Part shown: positions 1-6,174 of the stretch, in pieces
How the letters are laid out: the number at the start of each line of letters is the position of its first letter
Numbering within the stretch: position 1 is the stretch's first letter
Source: DATGMP01 sp035293565
GTDB lineage: Bacteria; Pseudomonadota; Alphaproteobacteria; BOG-932; Roseiterribacteraceae
Length of the DNA stretch: 7,323 nucleotides
Assembly (NCBI GenBank): GCA_035293565.1
Contig: DATGMP010000123.1
Span: 1 to 7,323, forward strand
Reading direction: 5' to 3'
The notes under the pieces: generated by a model
Told to the model about the DNA's origin: nothing
Databases searched by the model: none
What the model saw: the letters and a program-made list of their open reading frames with translations, nothing else
Position numbers and translations under genes: made by a program

Positions 1-1494
1 CGGCGAGTGCGGCGGCGCCTCGTTCAGCATGGCGATCACGCCGCTGACCAAGGTACGCACCGAGGTCAGCTTCTGCCGTGCGTAGCCTTCATAGGCGAAG
101 CCGGCATCCTGCACGACCTGGGCGTTGATGCGTTCGCGCCAGTTGCGGATCTGGTTCGCCGAAGCCGGCTGGTCGAGCGGCTCGTCGACCGTGTCGGCCA
201 CCAGGCGCGTGATCTGCGGCCGTGCCGATTCGATGATCCCACGCTGCTGCCGCACCCGTTCGTTGAAGCCCACGACCCAACTGAGCTCGTTGCCGATCGG
301 CTGCGTGCGCGGCAGGTCCGAGAGCGAGCTCTTGAGCGTCGTGAAGAAGCCGGGCACACGCGTGCGGACGGCCGCCGCCGGTACTTGCGCATCGGGATCG
401 ATATAGATCAGCCGACGGTCGACTTGGCGATAGGCTGGCCGTCCCGCAATGGCCCGAATCGCCTCGCGGAATGGTTTGTTGTTCAGCACGGCGCCGTCGA
501 TAAAAGGCGCCCTGATCGGGTCGTAACCGATCTGCATGTAGTTGGCGAAATTATGCGCGAGGAAGGCGCCGCGTGTCGGCCATGCGAGCCCATACTGCGC
601 CACCATATCGTCGATCTCCGCGATCTGTGCGGGTGGAAACACGCCGGGAAAGGAAGAGGTTGCGCGGGCGGCGAAGGCCAGAGCCGGGGCGTTTTCGAGT
701 TCGAAGTCGCTCGCCACGTCGCCATTTGCGTAACGGCGATAGCGGAAATGCAAGACGTGCCGATGCTCGAGTTCGCTGATAACCGGTGGGTCGTGGATCG
801 GCATCAGCTGCGGGCAGCCATAATAGTCGGTCACGGTGACGAAGAGGTCGAGCGAATGTCCCGACGGCAGTAGTGAGGCGCGCGGATCCTTGCGCTCACC
901 CATTGTCCTCAGGCCTCGAAGCATCAGCTCGGACATGTGCGGCCCGTCGAGCGGCGGCTCGAACCAGCGCGAGCGGACGAAGAGCGCCAAGTTCTGACGC
1001 ACCTCCGGATCGAGGATCGAGCCGAACTTGCCGCTGGCGCCCACTGCCCAGACGAAGGGCGACATGAAGCGCTTGCTCCATTTCCGCGCCCGCGCCTCAG
1101 GCGCCAATAGCCTGTCGACATCAGCTTCGGCGAGCCAGAGGTCGCGCAAACCGCCCATCGGCAGGTCGTGAGCGAGGGCGCGGGCCAGCATCGTGCCGTT
1201 AATGCCGCCGGCCGAGGCGCCGGCGATGATGTCGACGACCACGCGCAGACGCACCGTGCGGCCAATCTCCCGCAGGAGATCGAAATAGACGGCTTCCGTG
1301 TCGTATTCGGAATCGTCGCGGTCCGCTCGATCGAAGAATTGGGCCTGATCGCGCGCCGCCGGGTCGACGATCGCATGGAGCGCGGCGGAAGCACGGACCA
1401 GCTTCAGGAATTCCTTGCCGATTCCGTGCATATAAATGGCGAGCGAGACGCCGCCGAAATAGACAAGCGCCAGGCGCAGCTCTTTTTCGCGCAC
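1..1494 (-). CDS. Patatin-like phospholipase/acyl hydrolase, 3' end beyond the window
   Basis: Probable lipid acyl hydrolase of the large bacterial patatin-like family. The reading frame is open from position 1494 to the left edge: 498 codons with no stop, so the C-terminal part is missing. The start is a GTG at 1494-1492, preceded by GGAG (1507-1504) with a 9-base spacer. There is no in-frame ATG between the upstream stop (about 1577) and this point, and the N-terminus REKELRLALVYFGGVSL is the usual beginning for this family. Visible motifs are the glycine-rich oxyanion segment around residues 13-25, the nucleophile elbow GASAGG with Ser94, and the Asp-Gly-Ala dyad motif with Asp333, preceded by a TSSFPGVFPP segment (279-288). 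Both halves of the Ser-Asp catalytic dyad are therefore intact. There is no signal peptide, so it is probably cytoplasmic or membrane-associated. It lies 112 bp downstream of the NRAMP-like gene on the same strand and may be cotranscribed. The substrate is unknown. Confidence 0.9.
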   Translation of the reverse strand, partial: MREKELRLALVYFGGVSLAIYMHGIGKEFLKLVRASAALHAIVDPAARDQAQFFDRADRDDSEYDTEAVYFDLLREIGRTVRLRVVVDIIAGASAGGINGTMLARALAHDLPMGGLRDLWLAEADVDRLLAPEARARKWSKRFMSPFVWAVGASGKFGSILDPEVRQNLALFVRSRWFEPPLDGPHMSELMLRGLRTMGERKDPRASLLPSGHSLDLFVTVTDYYGCPQLMPIHDPPVISELEHRHVLHFRYRRYANGDVASDFELENAPALAFAARATSSFPGVFPPAQIAEIDDMVAQYGLAWPTRGAFLAHNFANYMQIGYDPIRAPFIDGAVLNNKPFREAIRAIAGRPAYRQVDRRLIYIDPDAQVPAAAVRTRVPGFFTTLKSSLSDLPRTQPIGNELSWVVGFNERVRQQRGIIESARPQITRLVADTVDEPLDQPASANQIRNWRERINAQVVQDAGFAYEGYARQKLTSVRTLVSGVIAMLNEAPPHSP

Positions 1495-1503
1495 GCTATG
1501 GTG

Positions 1504-1507
1504 CTCC
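1504..1507 (-). promoter_or_regulatory. Ribosome binding site deciding a GTG start (patatin gene)
   Basis: GGAG on the minus strand sits 9 bases before the GTG at 1494. It is the only purine-rich element suitably placed near the beginning of the frame and supports a GTG start. Confidence 0.6.
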
Positions 1508-1606
1508 GCGCGCTTTGCCGCTCTTCCCGGTTCCGCTGACGCCCATTCCGGTCCCTTTGGATTCTTGGATCGAGCCTAGCCCTTCCGCCGGCCCTGGGCC
1601 AGAGGG

Positions 1607-2926
1607 TCACTTGCCGGGCAGGAGCATCATGGCTGCGGCGACCGCCATGATCGCGGTGCCGATCCATCCCAGCACGATCAGCGATTTGGGCGCGACGAAC
1701 GGCCCCATCACCGATCGCCGGGAGACGAGCACGATGACGATCGCCATCACCGGCACCGCCACCACGCCGTTGATCACGGCGCTCCAGAATAGCGCCCGCA
1801 TCGGGCTCAAGGGCGAATATTGGATGACCAGCGCGGCCAGCACGCTGACCGCAATGACGCCGTAGAAGCCGCGGGCGTCGGTCGCCTTGCGCTCGAGCCC
1901 CCGCTTCCATCCGACGGCCTCGGCGAACGCATAGGCGCTGGAGCCCGCCAACACCGGTACCCCGATCAAGCCGACGCCCAAGATGCCGGCCGCAAAGAGC
2001 AAGAAGGCGAAATTGCCCGCCAGGGGCTTCAGCGCGTTGGCGGCCTGTGCCGCCGTCTCGATCTTGGTCATTCCGGCGGCATGCAGCGTCACGCCGGTGG
2101 CGAGAATGATGAAATAGGCCGCGATGTTCGAGAAGAACATGCCGCTCCACGTATCCCATTTGATGCGGCGCAACTCGGGCGCCGCGGCCTTTTTATCTTC
2201 GGCGAGCGGTTTGGCGCCGCCGTGCACGTTCATGTCTTCGACCTCTTCGGAGGCCTGCCAGAAAAAGAGATAGGGACTGATGGTCGTGCCGAAGATACCG
2301 GTCACTACCGTCGCCGAGTCGGCATCGAGGCGAAGCCGCGGCCAGACCGTCCGGACCGCGACTTCGCGCCAGGGCACATGCACCGTGAACAGCACCGCCA
2401 CGTAGGACAACAGCGCCAGCGTCAGCCATTTCAGGAAGACGACATAGCGGTGATAGGGAATGAAGATCTGCAGGACCAACGTCGCGATCACGAAGAAGAG
2501 CGTCATGGCATGCCGGTCGATGCCGGTGACGAGTTCCGCCACCTCACCCATCGCGGCGATATCCGCCGCAATGTTGAACAGGTTGGCGAAGAGCAACAAC
2601 AGCACGACGGCATAGAGGACCGGTTGCGGGAAACATGTCTTGATGTTGGCCGCCAATCCCTGACCGGTGACCCGGCCGATGCGTGCGCATATGGATTGGA
2701 TCGCTCCCATCAGCGGGAAGCTGAGCGGCATCGTCCATAGCATATGAAGCCCGTATTGGGCGCCCGCCTGCGAATAGGTCGCGATGCCGGAAGGGTCGTC
2801 GTCGGCCACGCCGGTAATAAGCCCGGGGCCGACGCGCGCCAGCGGATGCTCCTTCAGCCGCTCCCAGAATGATGAACGGATCTTTGCGCTTCGCGGAGCA
2901 TCGAGTCGTCGGTTTTGGCGCTGCAT
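1607..2926 (-). CDS. NRAMP-family metal ion transporter with atypical metal site
   Basis: Inner-membrane protein of 439 aa with about 11 hydrophobic segments and the NRAMP (SLC11) fold. Residues 33-96 align without gaps to TM1-TM2 of MntH-type proteins (GPG, QAGA, GLHMLW, TGQGLA). Family members are usually proton-coupled Mn2+/Fe2+ importers. The core binding motifs differ here. The TM1 DPGN motif reads Asp44-Pro45-Ser46-Gly47, losing the metal-binding Asn, and TM6 MPH reads Ser217-Pro218-Tyr219, losing the soft Met ligand. The substrate should therefore not be assumed to be Mn2+ or Fe2+. This DDDPSGIATYSQAGAQ type is, as I recall, a widespread NRAMP-related branch in proteobacteria. The ATG at 2926 lacks a clear Shine-Dalgarno, so the start is uncertain; the frame is open up to 2978 but offers no better start. 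It is separated from the upstream PQQ dehydrogenase gene by a stem-loop. Confidence 0.9.
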   Translation of the reverse strand: MQRQNRRLDAPRSAKIRSSFWERLKEHPLARVGPGLITGVADDDPSGIATYSQAGAQYGLHMLWTMPLSFPLMGAIQSICARIGRVTGQGLAANIKTCFPQPVLYAVVLLLLFANLFNIAADIAAMGEVAELVTGIDRHAMTLFFVIATLVLQIFIPYHRYVVFLKWLTLALLSYVAVLFTVHVPWREVAVRTVWPRLRLDADSATVVTGIFGTTISPYLFFWQASEEVEDMNVHGGAKPLAEDKKAAAPELRRIKWDTWSGMFFSNIAAYFIILATGVTLHAAGMTKIETAAQAANALKPLAGNFAFLLFAAGILGVGLIGVPVLAGSSAYAFAEAVGWKRGLERKATDARGFYGVIAVSVLAALVIQYSPLSPMRALFWSAVINGVVAVPVMAIVIVLVSRRSVMGPFVAPKSLIVLGWIGTAIMAVAAAMMLLPGK

Positions 2927-2957
2927 AGGTCGGACTGGGGCGGTTTCGGTCGGAAAG

Positions 2958-3003
2958 ACGTCTCCCTTGGGCAGGCGTCAAACCTGCCCAAGGGGCGAGA
3001 CGT
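2958..3003 (-). terminator. Stem-loop after the PQQ dehydrogenase gene
   Basis: The arms 2965-2975 and 2983-2993 are perfectly complementary (11 bp: CCTTGGGCAGG with CCTGCCCAAGG) around a 7-base loop. The stem continues after a 3-base bulge (2994-2996) with 2958-2964 pairing to 2997-3003. It begins 3 bases after the dehydrogenase stop codon (3009-3007). On the minus strand the hairpin is followed by TCTTTCC, a poor T tract. It could terminate imperfectly or act as an mRNA-stabilising 3' structure between this gene and the transporter. Confidence 0.65.
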
Positions 3004-3006
3004 TCC

Positions 3007-5136
3007 CTACCTTCTCTCGTCCATCCGTTTCTCGATCCAGGCGCGGTCGATGACATAGGCGCGGATGGAATCGATCTCGGCTGGGCTGTAGGCGGCGGCG
3101 AAGCTCGCCATGCCATGATCGGACAGCACCCCCTTGCCGACGACGTCGAGCCAGCTTTCGCGGCTCGCCAATAGCGCGCTGTGGCGCAAATCGGGAAGGA
3201 CGCCCGCGCTCTCGGCCGACCCGCCATGGCAATAGAGGCAGCTCTGCGCGAAATGCCGGCCGCCCTCCGCAATCGTCGCGGCGTCGGCGAATTGAGCTGG
3301 CGGTTGCGGTTTCGTGATCGTCACGATTTGGCGTGGCGGCAGCTTGGCGGTGCCGCCCAGCGCGAATGTCAGCACGCGGCTCTTGTTGCGCCGCGGCCCG
3401 TCGGGGCCCCAATTGCCCTCGCCGGCGTAGAGGCCCGATGATCCGCCATAGCCCGCGAGCACGCTGACATACTGCTTGCCTTGCACCTCGTAGGTAATCG
3501 GCGCAGCAAGAATCGCGCTGCCGCCGTCGAAGGACCAGAGCCGGCCGCCTGTTCGCGCGTCGTATATGTTCAGAAAGCCATCATTGTCGCCCTGGATCAC
3601 GATGCCGCCGGCGGTCGCGAGCACGCCGCCATTGTAGTAATCCGGGTGCGTCGCTCGCCAGGCCTCCTTCTGGTTCACCGGATCCCAAGCGAGCAGGTAG
3701 CCTTTCATATTGGCGCGGATTGCGCGCAGCTGCTTCGGGTCGTCGGGAAGCCCGCCTTGGGTGAAGTCGATTCCGAGATTGGCGCCGATCGGACGCGGTT
3801 TGAAATCCTTGTCGGTCACGTAAACGCCGCCCAGCTCCTGCGCTGGGATGTAGACGAGCCCGGTCTCCTTGCTGAAGGACATTGGTTGCCAATTGTGCCC
3901 GCCGATTCCGCCGGGCATGGCGTCCCAGCGCTTGCCCGTCTTGTCGTAGCGCGCGTCGGGCACGATCTTCGGCCGGCCGGTGTCGGGATCGATCCCGGCT
4001 GACCAGTTCAGCGGGACGAAGGGCTTGGCGCTGACGAGCTTGCCGGTCGCCCGGTCGAGGACGTAGAAATAGCCGTTCTTCGACGCCTGCATCAGGACCT
4101 TGCGGGTGCCGCCGCCGATTTCGAGGTCGGCCAGGATCATGTTCTGCGTCGCGTCGTAATCCCACTCGTCGCCCGGCGTTTCCTGGAAGTGCCAGACATA
4201 GGCGCCCGTTTCCGGCCGTAGCGCGATGATCGACGCCACGAACAGATCATCGCTGTCGCCGGGCGAGCGATAGGCCTTATTCCAATAATCGGCATTGCCG
4301 GTGGCCACATAGAGCAGGTCGAGATCGGGATCGTATGCCATTGCATCCCAGACGGTGGCGCCGCCTCCGCCGCCGGCCTCGCTCCACCATTTTCCCGACC
4401 AGGTCGGCGCCGCCAGCTTTTCCAGAATCGCGTCCGACGCGGCGCCGTCCTTTTTGCCCGGCTCGCCGGGTACCGTGTAGAAGCGCCAATCAAGCTTGCC
4501 GGTCTCGGCATCATAGGCCGAGACGTAGCCGCGCACCGCATAGTCCGCCCCGGCATTGCCGATGATGACCCGGCCCTTGATGACCCTAGGCGCGCCGTCG
4601 ATCGTATAGGACTTGCTCTGATCCACGGTCAGCGTCGACCAGACCTGCTTGCCGCTTTTTGCGTCGATCGCAATCAGGCGCCCGTCGATGGTGCCGACAT
4701 AGACTTTGCCGTTCCAATAGGCGGCGCCGCGATTGACGCTGTCGCAGCAGCTCTTGACGCCGGTCTTGCGCGGCACCTCCGGGTCGAATTGCCAGAGCAG
4801 CTTGCCCGTCGCGGCGTCGAAAGCCTGCACCTTCGACCAGGCGCTGGTGGTGTAGAGCACGCCGTCGACCGCGAGCGGGGTCGATTCCTGCCCGCGGTCC
4901 GTATCGAGATCGTAATACCAGACGAGGCCAAGGTCCTTCGCATTGCCGGCATTGATCCGCGCGAGCGGGCTGTCGCGGCTCTCGTCATAGGTCCTGCCGG
5001 TGGTGAGCCAGTTCTGCGGCTCGCGAGCCGCATTGACGATACGGTCCGCGGCCGCTCCGGACGCCGCGGCCGCCGTCTGGGCGATCAGAAGGATCGAGGC
5101 CGCAATGACCACGCGTGGGTTGTCGAGTTGTCTCAT
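3007..5136 (-). CDS. PQQ-dependent quinohemoprotein alcohol dehydrogenase, probably lanthanide-type
   Basis: Periplasmic PQQ alcohol dehydrogenase (type II quinohemoprotein) of 709 aa. It oxidises an alcohol to an aldehyde and passes electrons from PQQ to its own heme c. The ATG at 5136 is chosen over one at 5232 because GGGAGGG stands just before it and the protein then begins with a Sec signal (RQLDNPR, then a hydrophobic stretch to AQTAAAA, about residue 25). Residues 30-600 form the eight-bladed propeller with repeated AxDxxTGKxxW docking motifs. Cys130-Cys131 is the PQQ-contacting vicinal pair. GDEWDYDATQ holds the catalytic Asp326 plus Asp328, the extra Asp seen in lanthanide enzymes. 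Asn281 is the other metal ligand. The usual Glu ligand of the GAEYGVRG motif is Asp198 here. The C-terminal cytochrome domain has CLYCH (Cys633, Cys636, His637) and probable axial Met676. It is divergent from the EthD-like gene. The alcohol substrate is unknown. Confidence 0.95.
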   Translation of the reverse strand: MRQLDNPRVVIAASILLIAQTAAAASGAAADRIVNAAREPQNWLTTGRTYDESRDSPLARINAGNAKDLGLVWYYDLDTDRGQESTPLAVDGVLYTTSAWSKVQAFDAATGKLLWQFDPEVPRKTGVKSCCDSVNRGAAYWNGKVYVGTIDGRLIAIDAKSGKQVWSTLTVDQSKSYTIDGAPRVIKGRVIIGNAGADYAVRGYVSAYDAETGKLDWRFYTVPGEPGKKDGAASDAILEKLAAPTWSGKWWSEAGGGGGATVWDAMAYDPDLDLLYVATGNADYWNKAYRSPGDSDDLFVASIIALRPETGAYVWHFQETPGDEWDYDATQNMILADLEIGGGTRKVLMQASKNGYFYVLDRATGKLVSAKPFVPLNWSAGIDPDTGRPKIVPDARYDKTGKRWDAMPGGIGGHNWQPMSFSKETGLVYIPAQELGGVYVTDKDFKPRPIGANLGIDFTQGGLPDDPKQLRAIRANMKGYLLAWDPVNQKEAWRATHPDYYNGGVLATAGGIVIQGDNDGFLNIYDARTGGRLWSFDGGSAILAAPITYEVQGKQYVSVLAGYGGSSGLYAGEGNWGPDGPRRNKSRVLTFALGGTAKLPPRQIVTITKPQPPAQFADAATIAEGGRHFAQSCLYCHGGSAESAGVLPDLRHSALLASRESWLDVVGKGVLSDHGMASFAAAYSPAEIDSIRAYVIDRAWIEKRMDERR

Positions 5137-5157
5137 AGGTCCCTCCCTGCCGTGCTT

Positions 5158-5197
5158 CCGTTGTCGACAGTGCGGCATGGAATGAGGCCGTTGTCGA
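5158..5197. repeat. Two direct repeats CCGTTGTCGA, 30 bp apart
   Basis: CCGTTGTCGA occurs at 5158-5167 and exactly again at 5188-5197. The 30-bp period puts both copies on nearly the same face of the helix, as expected of tandem sites for a transcription factor. Their place between two divergent genes supports an operator role. The regulator is unknown. Confidence 0.5.
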
Positions 5198-5214
5198 TCC
5201 TCCCTTTCGGGATC

Positions 5215-5233
5215 ATTGTCTGCGTAAGACAAT
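5215..5233. promoter_or_regulatory. Inverted repeat, candidate operator
   Basis: ATTGTCT (5215-5221) and AGACAAT (5227-5233) are perfect inverted copies around the 5-base spacer GCGTA. The palindrome ends just before the Shine-Dalgarno of the EthD-like gene (5235-5241), so a bound protein could block that transcript. It shares the TTGTC core with the two direct repeats nearby. Confidence 0.5.
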
Positions 5234-5246
5234 AGGGGAGGGCGGG

Positions 5247-6026
5247 ATGATTTGTAATCGGCGAACCGCGTTACGGGCGACCGGCGGCCTGGCCGCCACG
5301 ATGCTGCCCGATCTCATGACGAAGAGAGCCATGGCGCAGATGGCGACGCTCAGCTCGATGGTCTTCATCTCCAAGCGCCTGGATGCTTCGACCAAAGACT
5401 ACCGCGACTGGTATATCCAGCATCACGCGCCGGATTTCCTGACCTTTGCGCGCCCTTATCTCACGCGCTATGCCCAGGATTTCGTCGACCGCTCGCGCAT
5501 GGGCGTGGCCGACTTCGACTGCATCACCGAGTTCGGCTATCGCAGCCGCGAGGCTCTGGTGCAGCTCCTGAAAATCCTGGAGACGCCGGCGGCCAAGGCC
5601 AAACTCGCATCGCACCCGCGACCGGGTTCGAAGCCCGGACCCCACGAGGATCACGGCGGCAGCCGGACCTTCTCGACCGATGAAATGCTCATTGCCGGCA
5701 GCCGGCGCGGCTATGATCCGCCGGGGACCCGCAAGCAGGCGGTGCTGCTCAGGCGCAAAGGCGACCCTTCGCCAGGAGCCTTCATTGGCGCGGCATCGCG
5801 CTTTGCCGCGGCCGGTGCTGCGAAGGCGCAGAATGATGTGCTTCGCGTCTCGCTCGATCTTGCCGTCCCCGAGCCTGGACGCCCAGCGCCGTTCTTCGAT
5901 GCCGTGATGCTGATCTGGCCCAAAAACGACGCCGATCCAACCTCACTGTTTCCGTCTCCGCCCGACGAGATGGAGGTCGCGGATATCGTGGATCTGGTCT
6001 GCTACGAAACGGTGTTGGCAGCATAG
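5247..6026 (+). CDS. Probable Tat-exported protein with tandem EthD-like domains
   Basis: Protein of 259 aa. The start is well supported by GGGGAGG at 5235-5241, 5 bases before the ATG. The N-terminus has a twin-arginine-like motif NRRTALRA (4-11), a short hydrophobic stretch and a possible AMA cleavage site at about residue 30, suggesting export by Tat; the hydrophobic part is short and interrupted by Pro21-Asp22, so this is tentative. Residues 36-150 resemble an EthD-type ferredoxin-like domain: MVFISKR strand, KDYRDWYIQHHAP helix with the typical W..HHAP pattern, and a closing FSTDEMLI strand. Residues 162-256 (KQAVLLRRK to VDLVCYETVL) look like a second diverged copy, so one chain could form the alpha+beta barrel usually made by a dimer. 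EthD proteins are small accessory proteins with no proven general catalytic role. Divergence from the PQQ dehydrogenase suggests a linked periplasmic function. Confidence 0.75.
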   Translation: MICNRRTALRATGGLAATMLPDLMTKRAMAQMATLSSMVFISKRLDASTKDYRDWYIQHHAPDFLTFARPYLTRYAQDFVDRSRMGVADFDCITEFGYRSREALVQLLKILETPAAKAKLASHPRPGSKPGPHEDHGGSRTFSTDEMLIAGSRRGYDPPGTRKQAVLLRRKGDPSPGAFIGAASRFAAAGAAKAQNDVLRVSLDLAVPEPGRPAPFFDAVMLIWPKNDADPTSLFPSPPDEMEVADIVDLVCYETVLAA

Positions 6027-6039
6027 ATCCGATACGCCG

Positions 6040-6062
6040 CGTCGTCGTGCCCGGCGACGACG
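6040..6062. repeat. Perfect 8-bp inverted repeat in convergent spacer
   Basis: CGTCGTCG (6040-6047) and CGACGACG (6055-6062) pair perfectly around a 7-base loop, 14 bases past the EthD-like stop. It is followed on the plus strand by GTTC and eight A, not T, so it is not a standard intrinsic terminator for that gene, though it may still form a 3' hairpin. Confidence 0.45.
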
Positions 6063-6066
6063 GTTC

Positions 6067-6102
6067 AAAAAAAAGGTCGGTCGGGGTCTTGATGACGTCC
6101 CG
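6067..6102 (-). terminator. Weak terminator candidate for the SDR gene
   Basis: Read on the minus strand, a small interrupted hairpin (6082-6088 with 6094-6102, a 4+3 bp stem with a 2-base bulge) is followed, 7 bases later, by eight T (6074-6067). The stem is weak and the T tract is somewhat distant, so termination is only suggested. Confidence 0.3.
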
Positions 6103-6174
6103 CGCGATGGACTCTCCCAACCCGCCGGCGCATTTCCGCGACTTCTGGACGTGCGCCTATGCGGCCGTCGGGGA

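Larger units (their letters stand above)
5137..5246. promoter_or_regulatory. Divergent control region between PQQ dehydrogenase and EthD-like genes
   Basis: These 110 bp separate two divergent starts. Both ends carry strong ribosome binding sites: GGGAGGG on the minus strand at 5147-5141 and GGGGAGG on the plus strand at 5235-5241. Between them lie two 10-bp direct repeats and one inverted repeat, listed separately. No convincing sigma70 -35/-10 pair was found on either strand. Shared regulation of the two genes is likely but inferred. Confidence 0.6.

Noticed and set aside
7..873. Plus-strand 288-codon open frame
   Set aside because: It is antisense to the patatin-like gene, whose catalytic motifs read clearly on the minus strand. 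It shows no recognisable domain and is explained by high GC content.
1590..1600. GGCCC-T-GGGCC palindrome after the NRAMP-like stop, as a terminator
   Set aside because: The loop would be a single base and no T tract follows on the minus strand, so it is too weak to call.
1820..2740. Plus-strand 306-codon open frame
   Set aside because: It is antisense to the NRAMP-like gene and rich in Arg, Gln, Gly and Asp, as expected of the complement of a hydrophobic protein. No domain is visible.
3481..4002. Plus-strand 173-codon open frame
   Set aside because: It is antisense to the PQQ dehydrogenase; the true gene is unambiguous from its propeller and heme motifs.
5196..5214. GATCC/GGATC mini-hairpin in the divergent control region
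   Set aside because: Five paired bases with a 9-base loop is expected by chance in GC-rich DNA.
5137..5232. N-terminal extension of the PQQ dehydrogenase to the ATG at 5232
   Set aside because: The extension is charged and non-homologous in appearance, would bury the signal peptide, and covers the regulatory repeats. The ATG at 5136 has a strong Shine-Dalgarno.
6040..6074. Hairpin plus A8 as an intrinsic terminator of the EthD-like gene
   Set aside because: A plus-strand intrinsic terminator needs a T tract after the stem; here the tract is A. Only a generic inverted repeat is recorded.
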